Shown in pieces: positions 55,054-62,886 of a DNA stretch of 64,000 nt. How positions within the stretch are numbered: position 1 is the first letter of the stretch; every line of letters starts with the position of its first letter. The translations under genes were made by a program, and so were the position numbers. The notes beneath the pieces are model-generated. The model searched no databases and was not told the DNA's origin. It saw nothing but the letters and a program-made list of their open reading frames with translations. This DNA is from Arthrobacter sp. OV608 (GTDB lineage: Bacteria; Actinomycetota; Actinomycetes; Actinomycetales; Micrococcaceae): positions 62,001-126,000 of the forward strand of contig FOEZ01000009.1 in assembly GCA_900110595.1 (NCBI GenBank), given 5' to 3'.

Positions 55054-56174
55054 TGGCTGCGCTGGTGGCCGTCGCAGGCCTCATGCGGGGCCGGGCATTG
55101 GTGAAGGTCGTATCGGCGGCCGGTTTCCTCGCTCTGCTTGTTGGCGCCATGGCATTTGCCGGAGGCGTGGCGGCGCTAACTGGTACGGCGCGCCAATCTA
55201 CAGTTGCCTGTACGCCAGCGGGAACCGAAGTGGCCACTGCGCCTGGCATGGCTGGTACTGGCTTGGAAGTTCGGAATGCTGGGCGCTTGCTTTACGAACT
55301 GACGCCTCGGCAGGAGAGCGTTGCGCGAACATACATAGCGGTCGGCAAGCAGCTTGGAATACCGCGCTCCGGGCTCATCATTGCCATCATGATGGCGTTG
55401 CAGGAGTCAAGCCTGCGCATGCTCGCGAACCCCAGTGTGCCGGCTTCCCTGCATTTCCCCAATGACGGGCTGGGACGTGACCACGACTCGATCGGTTCAG
55501 CGCAGCAGCGCCCGGCGGCAGGTTGGGGGACTGTTGAGCAGCTGATGGACGCCTCCTACAACGCGCGCGCCTTCTACGGTGGGCCGTCGGGGCCGAACCG
55601 CGGCAGTCCTCGAGGGCTCCTGGACATTCCTGGTTGGCAGGCCATGGACAAAGGTCTGGCAGCCCAAGCGGTCCAGGTATCTGCTTTTCCTGAATTGTAT
55701 GCACGTTGGGAGCCGGCGGCCACGGCAATCGTTACTGCGCTTGAGGGCGACACTGCTCCTGCCTCCTGTGCAGAATCGTCGTCAGCGCCACGGCCTGCTG
55801 GATCTTTACTCAACCTTAGCCAGCTCAGGCAGGAGATCCTGAAGTTCACGCAGGAAGGTATAGGTGGGCGATATGTATGGGGTGGCACTGCCTTCAAAGC
55901 CTGGGACTGCTCTGGCTACGTGCAGTGGATTTACAGGCAAGCCGGAATCGAACTCCCGCGAGTAGAACAATGGCGGGTTGGTGTCCGTATAGAGAATCCC
56001 CAGCCAGGAGATCTGGTGGTTCAAAATCCGCAGGGCCCCGACAACTGGGGCCACGTCGGCATCTACGCGGGCGACGGCATGATGTGGAGCGCGTTGAACC
56101 CTGCTGTAGGGACGTTGTTGCATCCGGTGAGTTGGAACCCTGGTGCGGCGTACTTCGACCTATTGAAGCGCTGA
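55053..56174 (+). CDS. NlpC/P60 peptidoglycan hydrolase with N-terminal lytic-like domain (conjugation)
   Basis: 373 residues from GTG 55053, overlapping the previous TAG by one base; an ATG at 55083 is possible. A membrane helix (VVSAAGFLALLVGAMAFAGG) is followed by an SLT-like region IAIMMALQESSLRMLANPSV with E118 as candidate acid and SAQQRPAAGWG. The C-terminal NlpC/P60 domain has C286 in AWDCSGYVQWIYRQAG and H334 in WGHVGIYAGDG. Such bifunctional enzymes (CwlT/TcpG style) open the cell wall for the transfer channel. Confidence 0.85.
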   Translation: MAALVAVAGLMRGRALVKVVSAAGFLALLVGAMAFAGGVAALTGTARQSTVACTPAGTEVATAPGMAGTGLEVRNAGRLLYELTPRQESVARTYIAVGKQLGIPRSGLIIAIMMALQESSLRMLANPSVPASLHFPNDGLGRDHDSIGSAQQRPAAGWGTVEQLMDASYNARAFYGGPSGPNRGSPRGLLDIPGWQAMDKGLAAQAVQVSAFPELYARWEPAATAIVTALEGDTAPASCAESSSAPRPAGSLLNLSQLRQEILKFTQEGIGGRYVWGGTAFKAWDCSGYVQWIYRQAGIELPRVEQWRVGVRIENPQPGDLVVQNPQGPDNWGHVGIYAGDGMMWSALNPAVGTLLHPVSWNPGAAYFDLLKR

Positions 56175-56268
56175 CAAACCTACAGTTACCGTTGGCGTCG
56201 GCTAATCATGCATCTAACTCAGCAGGAATGGTTTCCGTCAGCTAATTGCCCTGGGTCTTCGTCAAGGG

Positions 56269-56300
56269 ATGTGGTCTTGCCCGGGCGGGCAAGACCACAT
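56269..56300. terminator. 15-bp perfect hairpin between convergent genes
   Basis: ATGTGGTCTTGCCCG and CGGGCAAGACCACAT enclose a two-base loop. There is no U-tract. It may separate the transfer genes from the opposite-strand TIGR04141-like gene. Confidence 0.6.
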
Positions 56301-56324
56301 GCTCATTCCCATACGAGTGGAGGG

Positions 56325-58061
56325 TCAGGCTCGTGTGGGGCCGTTTTCGATCGGGGCGACGAAAACCTTGATCCCTCGCGCGTCTAACTCGTCAACGGTC
56401 CGGACAAGTGTGACCTGACTGAAGCTATACAGTGACTCGGCGCTCAAAGGCTTGCGTTTTCGCCTGGCAATGCCAAATACAACCGCCGGTGGCTTCGATT
56501 TGACCAGTTCCGGGTCGCCCCCAGCCTTCGTAACTAAGGCCCTGAGCTTGTCGCGGGCCTCGCTGTCAGACATCAATGTATGTGCTGAGTTGTGTCCCTG
56601 GGCGAAGAGGTGACTTGCGGGTGCGGAAGAGTCGATGTTCTTGACGTGCACGAGTGTTCCATCAGGGGTCAGGATGTCGCATGCTTCAAAGCCCCTCCTG
56701 TTTTGGCGTGTGTAGATCAGCTTCCGGTCTAGCAGCAGGCCGCCACATGCCTTCGCAGCTATGGCGTTGTAGTCTTTTTCGTGGCACTCATTCTCGCCGG
56801 AGTCTTCGGGCCAATGCGGAAGCTCCACATCCCACTGGCGGTCGAAGATTTCTTGGACCCGCTTTGCGAGATGGTTGGCGTAGTCGGAGTCCATGAGATA
56901 CCAGGTCCCGTTATGCAGGAAGTATCGCTTGCCATCAAGAATGGTTTCGAACGCCACCCATTTACGAAGGGCGATATCGGTACTGATAGCGGTCTCAGCA
57001 TCCGCGTCGCTGAAAAGTTGGATTTTAACTCGCTCAAGGGAATGAAGAACACCTTTCTGAGCTATAACTCCGATGATGTCTTCGAGCCCCGGGATGCCCG
57101 GTCGTATCATCCGGGGCCCGTTGCCTTTTATCACAAATGAGTCAGGAGTTCCGTTTTCGTCCACGTGCTCGTGGGGCCATGCAACTGAGATAGAGCTGTT
57201 TGCAGGGTCGACCAAGGCGCCGGCCAAGAGCGCGTCGAGTTTTGTCGCGGTATCACTGGATTTCTTGATAGCCACCAGATGCTCGAGGATTTCGAGTTCC
57301 TTGATCGCAGGTTTGGCCAGAACATCCTCGATAGCAGCCAGATCGGACAGGAGTTCTGTCGGATTTTGGGCAAGGGGAACGCTCAGGGCATCCGCCCCCC
57401 TTAGTTTGAAGGACTTGCCGATGCTGAGACCGGGGATTTCTGCTGTCGCCACCAGCCGAGTCACGAGCTCTCCGAAACCTCCGATACCGAAACCACGCAA
57501 TTGTGCCCCCGAGGGAATGGATGAGCGGTCCACCTTTGCCCGATCATCCATGGTCTTGCGTGTTAGGGAGTTCAGATTCTCGCTGTCTGCAGCCCGTATC
57601 GCCACCCGCTGTCCGAATCCGGGGTCAATGTGTGCCTGCTCCAAAAGGAAAAAGCCCATGCCGTAGGACAGTGCCCACGTGACCCCACGTTCTGCTCTGA
57701 TAAGCAGTACGGCTGCGGCGGTCGTGTTTCGTGCACTCACTTCTTGGTCAATGATTTTGCTTACACGCCCGGACCACTTTGTGCGTTCAGTTTCAATATG
57801 CCCTTGAATCAGGACGGCTGGGCAGTCACCGACCGTGCACTCCCAAGTTTCAAACCCTTCCATGTCTAGATACTTTTCTCGTATGGCGTTGTGAAAGTCT
57901 CCAACGTCTGTAAGGCGATATAGCGTTGTGGGGGTCGGGCGGGAGCCGGATCGAGTGGTCAAATAGCTTTCCGTTCTGGGTATGTCGGAGGGGTCTTGTT
58001 GCGGGACAAGGCAGAAGCGGTGGGCCGAGCAAAGTGCATCGCCCATGCTCCTGGGCTCCAT
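56325..58061 (-). CDS. TIGR04141/DUF6119-family protein, possible PD-(D/E)XK endonuclease
   Basis: 578 residues on the strand opposite the transfer genes. It matches the pattern of TIGR04141, a sporadically distributed family: YGMGFFLLEQAHIDPGFGQR, AADSENLNSLTRKTMDDRAK and IPSGAQLRGFGIGGFGELVT in the middle, and a C-terminal FEACDILTPDGTLVHVKN then ASHLFAQGHNSAHTL. The last part gives E459, D462 and H472-V-K474, resembling a PD-(D/E)XK core with a following Gln (Q488). A DNA-cleaving defence role is plausible but inferred. It is solitary, with no methylase or ATPase partner next to it. Confidence 0.75.
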   Translation of the reverse strand: MEPRSMGDALCSAHRFCLVPQQDPSDIPRTESYLTTRSGSRPTPTTLYRLTDVGDFHNAIREKYLDMEGFETWECTVGDCPAVLIQGHIETERTKWSGRVSKIIDQEVSARNTTAAAVLLIRAERGVTWALSYGMGFFLLEQAHIDPGFGQRVAIRAADSENLNSLTRKTMDDRAKVDRSSIPSGAQLRGFGIGGFGELVTRLVATAEIPGLSIGKSFKLRGADALSVPLAQNPTELLSDLAAIEDVLAKPAIKELEILEHLVAIKKSSDTATKLDALLAGALVDPANSSISVAWPHEHVDENGTPDSFVIKGNGPRMIRPGIPGLEDIIGVIAQKGVLHSLERVKIQLFSDADAETAISTDIALRKWVAFETILDGKRYFLHNGTWYLMDSDYANHLAKRVQEIFDRQWDVELPHWPEDSGENECHEKDYNAIAAKACGGLLLDRKLIYTRQNRRGFEACDILTPDGTLVHVKNIDSSAPASHLFAQGHNSAHTLMSDSEARDKLRALVTKAGGDPELVKSKPPAVVFGIARRKRKPLSAESLYSFSQVTLVRTVDELDARGIKVFVAPIENGPTRA

Positions 58062-58289
58062 CTTTGCGAATCATTATCAATAATGAATCTTACTTTCCGT
58101 CAAGGTTCCATCAAGGTTCGGGCGAAATTTTCGGCCGTGTCCAGCTAACGTCCTCGCAGCGACAGACGCCGCCACTAACATCGGTGCCAATCGAGCTTCA
58201 CACGGTAAGTCATGTCGCTGAGCGTCGTAGCTTCCATGAACCCGTGAGCTCATCTGCTCACTCCATGGAATACAACGGACGGAGCACCC

Positions 58290-58577
58290 ATGTACTTTGC
58301 AGCGGTGGACCCGGGGATCACCCCGAACGCGAGCTTTCCTTTCCTGGAATCGCTCAAACAGATCGGCGGCGGCATCCTCGTCGGCGCTTTCATCATCATT
58401 GCGATCGTGGCTATCATCGGTGCCGCGATGCTCCTGGCCGGCAAACTTAGCCAGTCGTCACGCCTTGCCTCGGGCGGGGGCGTGATCCTCCTTTGGACAG
58501 GGCCGGTAGCTGCCATTCTCGGCGGCATCAACGGCTACATCCTCTGGTCGCAGACCGCCTTCCCGCTTGGGTTTTAG
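58290..58577 (+). CDS. Small two-TM transfer protein
   Basis: 95 residues. Two hydrophobic helices (ILVGAFIIIAIVAIIGAAML and SGGGVILLWTGPVAAILGGI). Its size and place just before the VirB6-like gene resemble VirB2/TrbC-type pilin or inner-membrane components, but no signature is decisive. Confidence 0.65.
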   Translation: MYFAAVDPGITPNASFPFLESLKQIGGGILVGAFIIIAIVAIIGAAMLLAGKLSQSSRLASGGGVILLWTGPVAAILGGINGYILWSQTAFPLGF

Positions 58578-58580
58578 CTC

Positions 58581-59690
58581 ATGCCTGTTGAGTGCGACCT
58601 CAATGGGTGGTGGCCGCCCGGCTGCGGTTTGGTGTCACAAGCGAACGACAACGCCATGGGGGCAGTCACGTCTCTCTTCGCCGGCATCCTCCAGAACATG
58701 GCGTCCTGGCTTTGGGCCTTCATCACCGGCGCATTCTCAGTGTCGGACATCGACGACTCCCAATGGCTCTCCGTCCGAGGGCTGACGAGCTGGTGGGTGG
58801 TCGTCATGATGACGCCTCTCGTCGTCGTGATGATCCTCCAGGTCCTGTCGGGCTTGGTTAGCCAGCAGCCGAGACGGATCGGACGCGCGATGCTCGGTGG
58901 CGCGGCCGCCATTCCACTTGTCGGTGCTGCAGTCTATCTGGTCCGGCAACTCACGCGGGCGAGTGACTTAGCCTCAGCCGCGCTGCTCGAATCCATCGGT
59001 TCGGACCCTTACCTCGTGTTCATGAGGCTTTTCGGGTTTGAACGGGCACCAGAAGGAAGTGGTCGGGAATGGAACTTGGTCTCACTGGCACCTGGGACGA
59101 CAGGGGGCCCAGCCGGGGCCGTCGTCGTTACGGTGATGGCAGTCATTGTCGTGTGGATTCTTGCCTTCATCCTGATGTGCTCAATGATCTTCCGCTCCTT
59201 TGCACTCGTCGTCTTGGCCGCCGTCGCGCCGGTGGCCCTGATGCTGCTGCCCTGGGACAAGACCAAGTCCTGGGCACGCCGCTGGTGCGAGGTGGTCATT
59301 GCCCTCGTATTGGCGAAACCCTTGGCCGGAACGGTCCTGGCCGTTGCGGTGAAGCTCTTCGCGGAGTCGAAGTCCTTTGCCGGATTGGCAGCCGGAACGG
59401 TGGGTATGGCGCTTGCCTGCGGCGCACCTTTGATGGCCCTGCGCTTGGTTAGCTTCGCGGGCGGGGAACTGGCGGCAGCTGCCCAAACGGCCGGTGGCGG
59501 CCACATCCTGTCCCGGAGCAGCAGCGTGGCCGCTCGCCAGATCAGCCGGCAGACAGGGGGGGCGCCTTACACTCGCGAGCCTGGTAAGTCGTTCCGCAAT
59601 GACTCGCCCCATCAGCTCAAGTCGCAGTATTTTCCCTACTCAAGTGCTGGCACCCGCCGTCCGGTCCGGGTTGCCGTCACCCCACGGTGA
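58581..59690 (+). CDS. VirB6/TrbL-like (SCO6881-type) transfer membrane protein
   Basis: 369 residues with about six membrane segments, including VVVMMTPLVVVMILQVLSGL, VVVTVMAVIVVWILAFIL and SFALVVLAAVAPVALMLLPW. The DKTKSWARRWCEVVIALVLA block is the TrbL/VirB6 hallmark. It forms the inner-membrane channel. Its stop at 59690 is followed by a Pro-rich open frame in another reading frame. Confidence 0.8.
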   Translation: MPVECDLNGWWPPGCGLVSQANDNAMGAVTSLFAGILQNMASWLWAFITGAFSVSDIDDSQWLSVRGLTSWWVVVMMTPLVVVMILQVLSGLVSQQPRRIGRAMLGGAAAIPLVGAAVYLVRQLTRASDLASAALLESIGSDPYLVFMRLFGFERAPEGSGREWNLVSLAPGTTGGPAGAVVVTVMAVIVVWILAFILMCSMIFRSFALVVLAAVAPVALMLLPWDKTKSWARRWCEVVIALVLAKPLAGTVLAVAVKLFAESKSFAGLAAGTVGMALACGAPLMALRLVSFAGGELAAAAQTAGGGHILSRSSSVAARQISRQTGGAPYTREPGKSFRNDSPHQLKSQYFPYSSAGTRRPVRVAVTPR

Positions 59691-59700
59691 CGGCAACCAG

Positions 59701-59955
59701 TTGGCATCGAGAACCGGGACCGCCACAGGAGTCTCGAACACCCTGCAGGCACCCGCGTCAAAGCAGGGCCTCATTCGCATAAATCCTCAGGAACAAGGCG
59801 AGACTGCCCCAGCACCTACGCGGCAGGTCCAGTCAGGAGGCGCCGAACCGCGAGCGCATCCCAACGCGAGCGCACCGGCCCCTTCCAGGGCGAGGCCTCC
59901 GAGACCCCAACCACCAAGAATCAACCCTCCGAACGGAGGAAACCCACATGTCTGA
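59701..59955 (+). CDS. Pro-rich tail ORF, separate gene or frameshifted TrbL tail
   Basis: From TTG 59701 the frame reads LASRTGTATGVSNTLQ and onward to a Pro/Arg-rich end, overlapping the next ATG by eight bases. It has no clear ribosome site. The same frame is open through the end of the TrbL-like gene. A +1 shift near 59670-59690 would fuse it to that protein; VirB6/TrbL relatives often carry such tails. It may also be a small separate protein. Confidence 0.4.
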   Translation: MASRTGTATGVSNTLQAPASKQGLIRINPQEQGETAPAPTRQVQSGGAEPRAHPNASAPAPSRARPPRPQPPRINPPNGGNPHV

Positions 59956-61444
59956 AGATGCTCGTGCCCTTGAGGCCGTGAAATTCCCGAGATACGAGCG
60001 CCGCGGGTTCTTCCTTGGCCTCAAGTGGTACCAGTTGTTGATAGTTGCAGGGGGCGGGGCAGTTGCCGTCGTTGCTTCTGCGAGTAGTGGGCCGGCTGGC
60101 CTTTTTTCCTCCGGACCCCTCTGGCTTGGGCTTATGCTGCTCGGGCTCCTTCAGTATTCCCGTATCCCTTATCCGGTATGGGCGAAACAGTTGGCCGTCT
60201 TCTTCTACCGGGCAGCGGCAGGACAAACGCGCTTCCTTGCAAAGCCCCAGGCTCCGCAACTTGCTGGTCGGCTCGCTCTCCCGGGCGGCCTCGGCAATCT
60301 GGAGATTCGAACAACGGCCAGTGGTGAGTGCTTCATGGTGGACCGCCCCGGCCGGGAGGCAATCGCGGTGTTGCGCTGCAGCACGAGGTCGTTTGCACTC
60401 TTAGACGCAGACGATAAAGCCTGGGCGGTCCAAGCCTGGTCACGTGTACAAGCCGGCATGGCCCAACGGCCAGGCGTGGCCAGGATCGCGGTCCAGGATC
60501 ACACAGTGCCCTATCCGTCGTCGGCACTCTGGGAGTTTTACAAAGACAACACCGTGCCGGCACAGGCTGGCGAGAACGCTGGGTGGGGACAACGCGCGTA
60601 TGAGGACTTGCTCGGCGCAGCCGGATCAACCATGAGCCACGAACTCCTCGTGGCGGTTGTCCTGGACACGAGCAAGACTCGACGACGGATCAGGGAGTCG
60701 GGTGGGGGACTGGTTGGCCTGGAACACGTCCTGCGGCTGGAAGTGGATGCGATGAAAACGTCGCTCGGTACTCACAGCGTGAAGGTAGAAGAGTGGGTTC
60801 GTGAACCGGGACTGCTAAGCATCATCCGTGGGGCATTCGATCCCGCCGCTTTGCCGGCCGCCAAAGCGCCGGTGGCGGCAGCCCCGCCGTCGGACGAGTC
60901 GACAAGTAAGGAGATGGATTCCCTCCACCGCCATGGCCCAATGGCCGTGGAAGAATACTGGACCTACCTGCGGACCGACACCGGGTTCCATCAGACCTTC
61001 TGGATCGCTGAATGGCCTCGCCAGAAAGTCTTCCCGGGCTTCCTGCATCCGCTGATCTATGTGGGCGAATTCCGCCACACGTTCACGGAAGTCATACGGG
61101 CAGTGCCAACCGTTGAAGCCCTCCGTGACATCCGCTCCGCGCAGGAAGCGCACGAAACCCGCCGCCGCATCAACGCCCGCTTCGACAGGCCTCTCACACG
61201 GGAGCAAAAGGCGGAGGAAGAAGAAGTCATCCAGAGGGAGGAAGAGATCGTTGCCGGCCACGGCGACGTCCGCCCGGCGGCCTACATCACTGTCACAGCG
61301 ACCTCACTGGAAGACTTGGCACGGCATCGCCAGGAACTTGAGTCCGCTGCCGCAGGAGCATTCGTTGAGCTGCGGCTTCTCTACGGACAGCAATGGGCCG
61401 CGTTTGTCGCCGGTGGCCTGCCGCTTGGAAGGGGACTGCGTTGA
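59948..61444 (+). CDS. SCO6880-family transfer protein
   Basis: 498 residues. FPRYERRGFFLGLKWYQLLI and an early pair of membrane helices are the PrgI/VirB3-like opening. The rest (ALLDADDKAWAVQAWSRVQA and LEVDAMKTSLGTHSVKVEEW) follows the SCO6880 family linked to actinobacterial conjugation, resembling a VirB4 N-terminal half. Its stop overlaps the TTG of the following ATPase gene, so the two polypeptides look like a split VirB3-B4. Confidence 0.85.
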   Translation: MSEDARALEAVKFPRYERRGFFLGLKWYQLLIVAGGGAVAVVASASSGPAGLFSSGPLWLGLMLLGLLQYSRIPYPVWAKQLAVFFYRAAAGQTRFLAKPQAPQLAGRLALPGGLGNLEIRTTASGECFMVDRPGREAIAVLRCSTRSFALLDADDKAWAVQAWSRVQAGMAQRPGVARIAVQDHTVPYPSSALWEFYKDNTVPAQAGENAGWGQRAYEDLLGAAGSTMSHELLVAVVLDTSKTRRRIRESGGGLVGLEHVLRLEVDAMKTSLGTHSVKVEEWVREPGLLSIIRGAFDPAALPAAKAPVAAAPPSDESTSKEMDSLHRHGPMAVEEYWTYLRTDTGFHQTFWIAEWPRQKVFPGFLHPLIYVGEFRHTFTEVIRAVPTVEALRDIRSAQEAHETRRRINARFDRPLTREQKAEEEEVIQREEEIVAGHGDVRPAAYITVTATSLEDLARHRQELESAAAGAFVELRLLYGQQWAAFVAGGLPLGRGLR

Positions 61445-62886
61445 AACAAGCAGTGAAAAGCTTCGAGTATCTACCGTCGGGAAAGAAACGGACGGAAAGG
61501 AAAGCACGACGCCGACCCGCACCATTCGCTGCAGAGCGGGCGAGTGCCACAGTAGGGGATAGGCAGCGCGACCCCCAGGGATTTCGCCTCGCGGCTGACT
61601 GGGGGAGCAACGAGCCGAACTCCCTGCGGGGTCCACATCGCTTGCGGCCCGCGCCCCACCGCGCATCGACCATGACTTTTGCCGCCGCCTATCCATTCCT
61701 TACGGAGTCGGGCCTGGGGCACGAGGGAACCTACATCGGCACCGACGTCTTCGGGTCCGGGGCCTTCTCCTACGACCCCTGGATACTGTATGACAAGGGG
61801 ATCATCAGCGGGCCTTCCATTGTTGTGATCGGGACGGTAGGCACCGGCAAATCAATGTGCGGAAAGTCGCTGGTGACGCGGTCAATCACCCTAGGGCGAA
61901 AGGCGGCAGTCGCGTCTGATCCCAAGGGCGAGTGGGTTGCAGTAGCGGAGGCTGTCGGCGGCAAGGTCATTTCCATCGGCCCGGGCCGACCCGCAAGGGT
62001 AAATCCCCTCGACGCCGGTCCTCGCTCCACTGCGCTTACCGAGGCTCAGTGGCAAGCGGTCGTGAGGCAACGGCGTCGGCATCTCCTCGGGGCCTTGGTT
62101 TCGCTAATGCGGCAGGGCACGCCCCTTCGCCCCGTGGAGCACACCGCCTTGGACATCGCCCTCATGGAAACCATGGCCGAGAATTCGAACCCGACCCTGC
62201 CAATGGTGCTGAACCACCTCCTCAAGCCATCGAAGGAGATGACAGCCCTGGTCGGACCTGACGGGGCAACGGCAGTGAGCCATTCCCTGCGACGTACGGT
62301 CTCCGGTGATCTCGAAGGTATGTTCGACGCGCCATCTACGGTGGCCTTCGACGCTGATGCGCCCATGATGGTGATGGATACCTCTGCGCTGATCGGTGCG
62401 TCCGAGCAGGCGCTTTCACTGGCGGCGGCCTGCGGAGCCACGTGGTTGGAAGCTGCCATCACCAACCCCGAGGGCGGCAAGCGGCTTGTGGTGTATGACG
62501 AGGGATGGCGCATGCTCGCCGATCCGTACATGTTGGCAAAGATGAGCGAGCAGTGGCGGCTCGCCAGAACCTACGGGATCGCAAACCTGCTCATCATGCA
62601 CAAGGTGGCCGACCTCAACGAGATCGGTGACAGCACCAGTGGACACAGACAGAAAGCGCTGGGCCTGCTAACCGAGGCTGACACCAGGGTCATTTACCGG
62701 CAGAAGCACGACGCGATGCGGCTGACCAAGGAAGCGCTTGGGCTGACCGAAGCGGAGTGCGAGCATGTTGAGAATCTTCCGAAGGGCGTCGGGCTCTGGA
62801 AAGTCGGCAACCGCTCCTTCATCGTTGCCAACCGAGTGACCACTGACGAGCTTGCTGTTTTCGGGACAGATGACAGGATGCTGTGA
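61441..62886 (+). CDS. VirB4-like conjugation ATPase
   Basis: 481 residues from TTG 61441 (TTGA overlap). Walker A is GTVGTGKS (131-138) and Walker B LVVYDEGW (D353-E354). LLIMHKVADLNEIGDS and LTEADTRVIYRQKHDAM match VirB4/TraC-type motor ATPases. It powers the type IV channel. The VirD4-like gene follows with a four-base overlap. Confidence 0.9.
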   Translation: MKQAVKSFEYLPSGKKRTERKARRRPAPFAAERASATVGDRQRDPQGFRLAADWGSNEPNSLRGPHRLRPAPHRASTMTFAAAYPFLTESGLGHEGTYIGTDVFGSGAFSYDPWILYDKGIISGPSIVVIGTVGTGKSMCGKSLVTRSITLGRKAAVASDPKGEWVAVAEAVGGKVISIGPGRPARVNPLDAGPRSTALTEAQWQAVVRQRRRHLLGALVSLMRQGTPLRPVEHTALDIALMETMAENSNPTLPMVLNHLLKPSKEMTALVGPDGATAVSHSLRRTVSGDLEGMFDAPSTVAFDADAPMMVMDTSALIGASEQALSLAAACGATWLEAAITNPEGGKRLVVYDEGWRMLADPYMLAKMSEQWRLARTYGIANLLIMHKVADLNEIGDSTSGHRQKALGLLTEADTRVIYRQKHDAMRLTKEALGLTEAECEHVENLPKGVGLWKVGNRSFIVANRVTTDELAVFGTDDRML

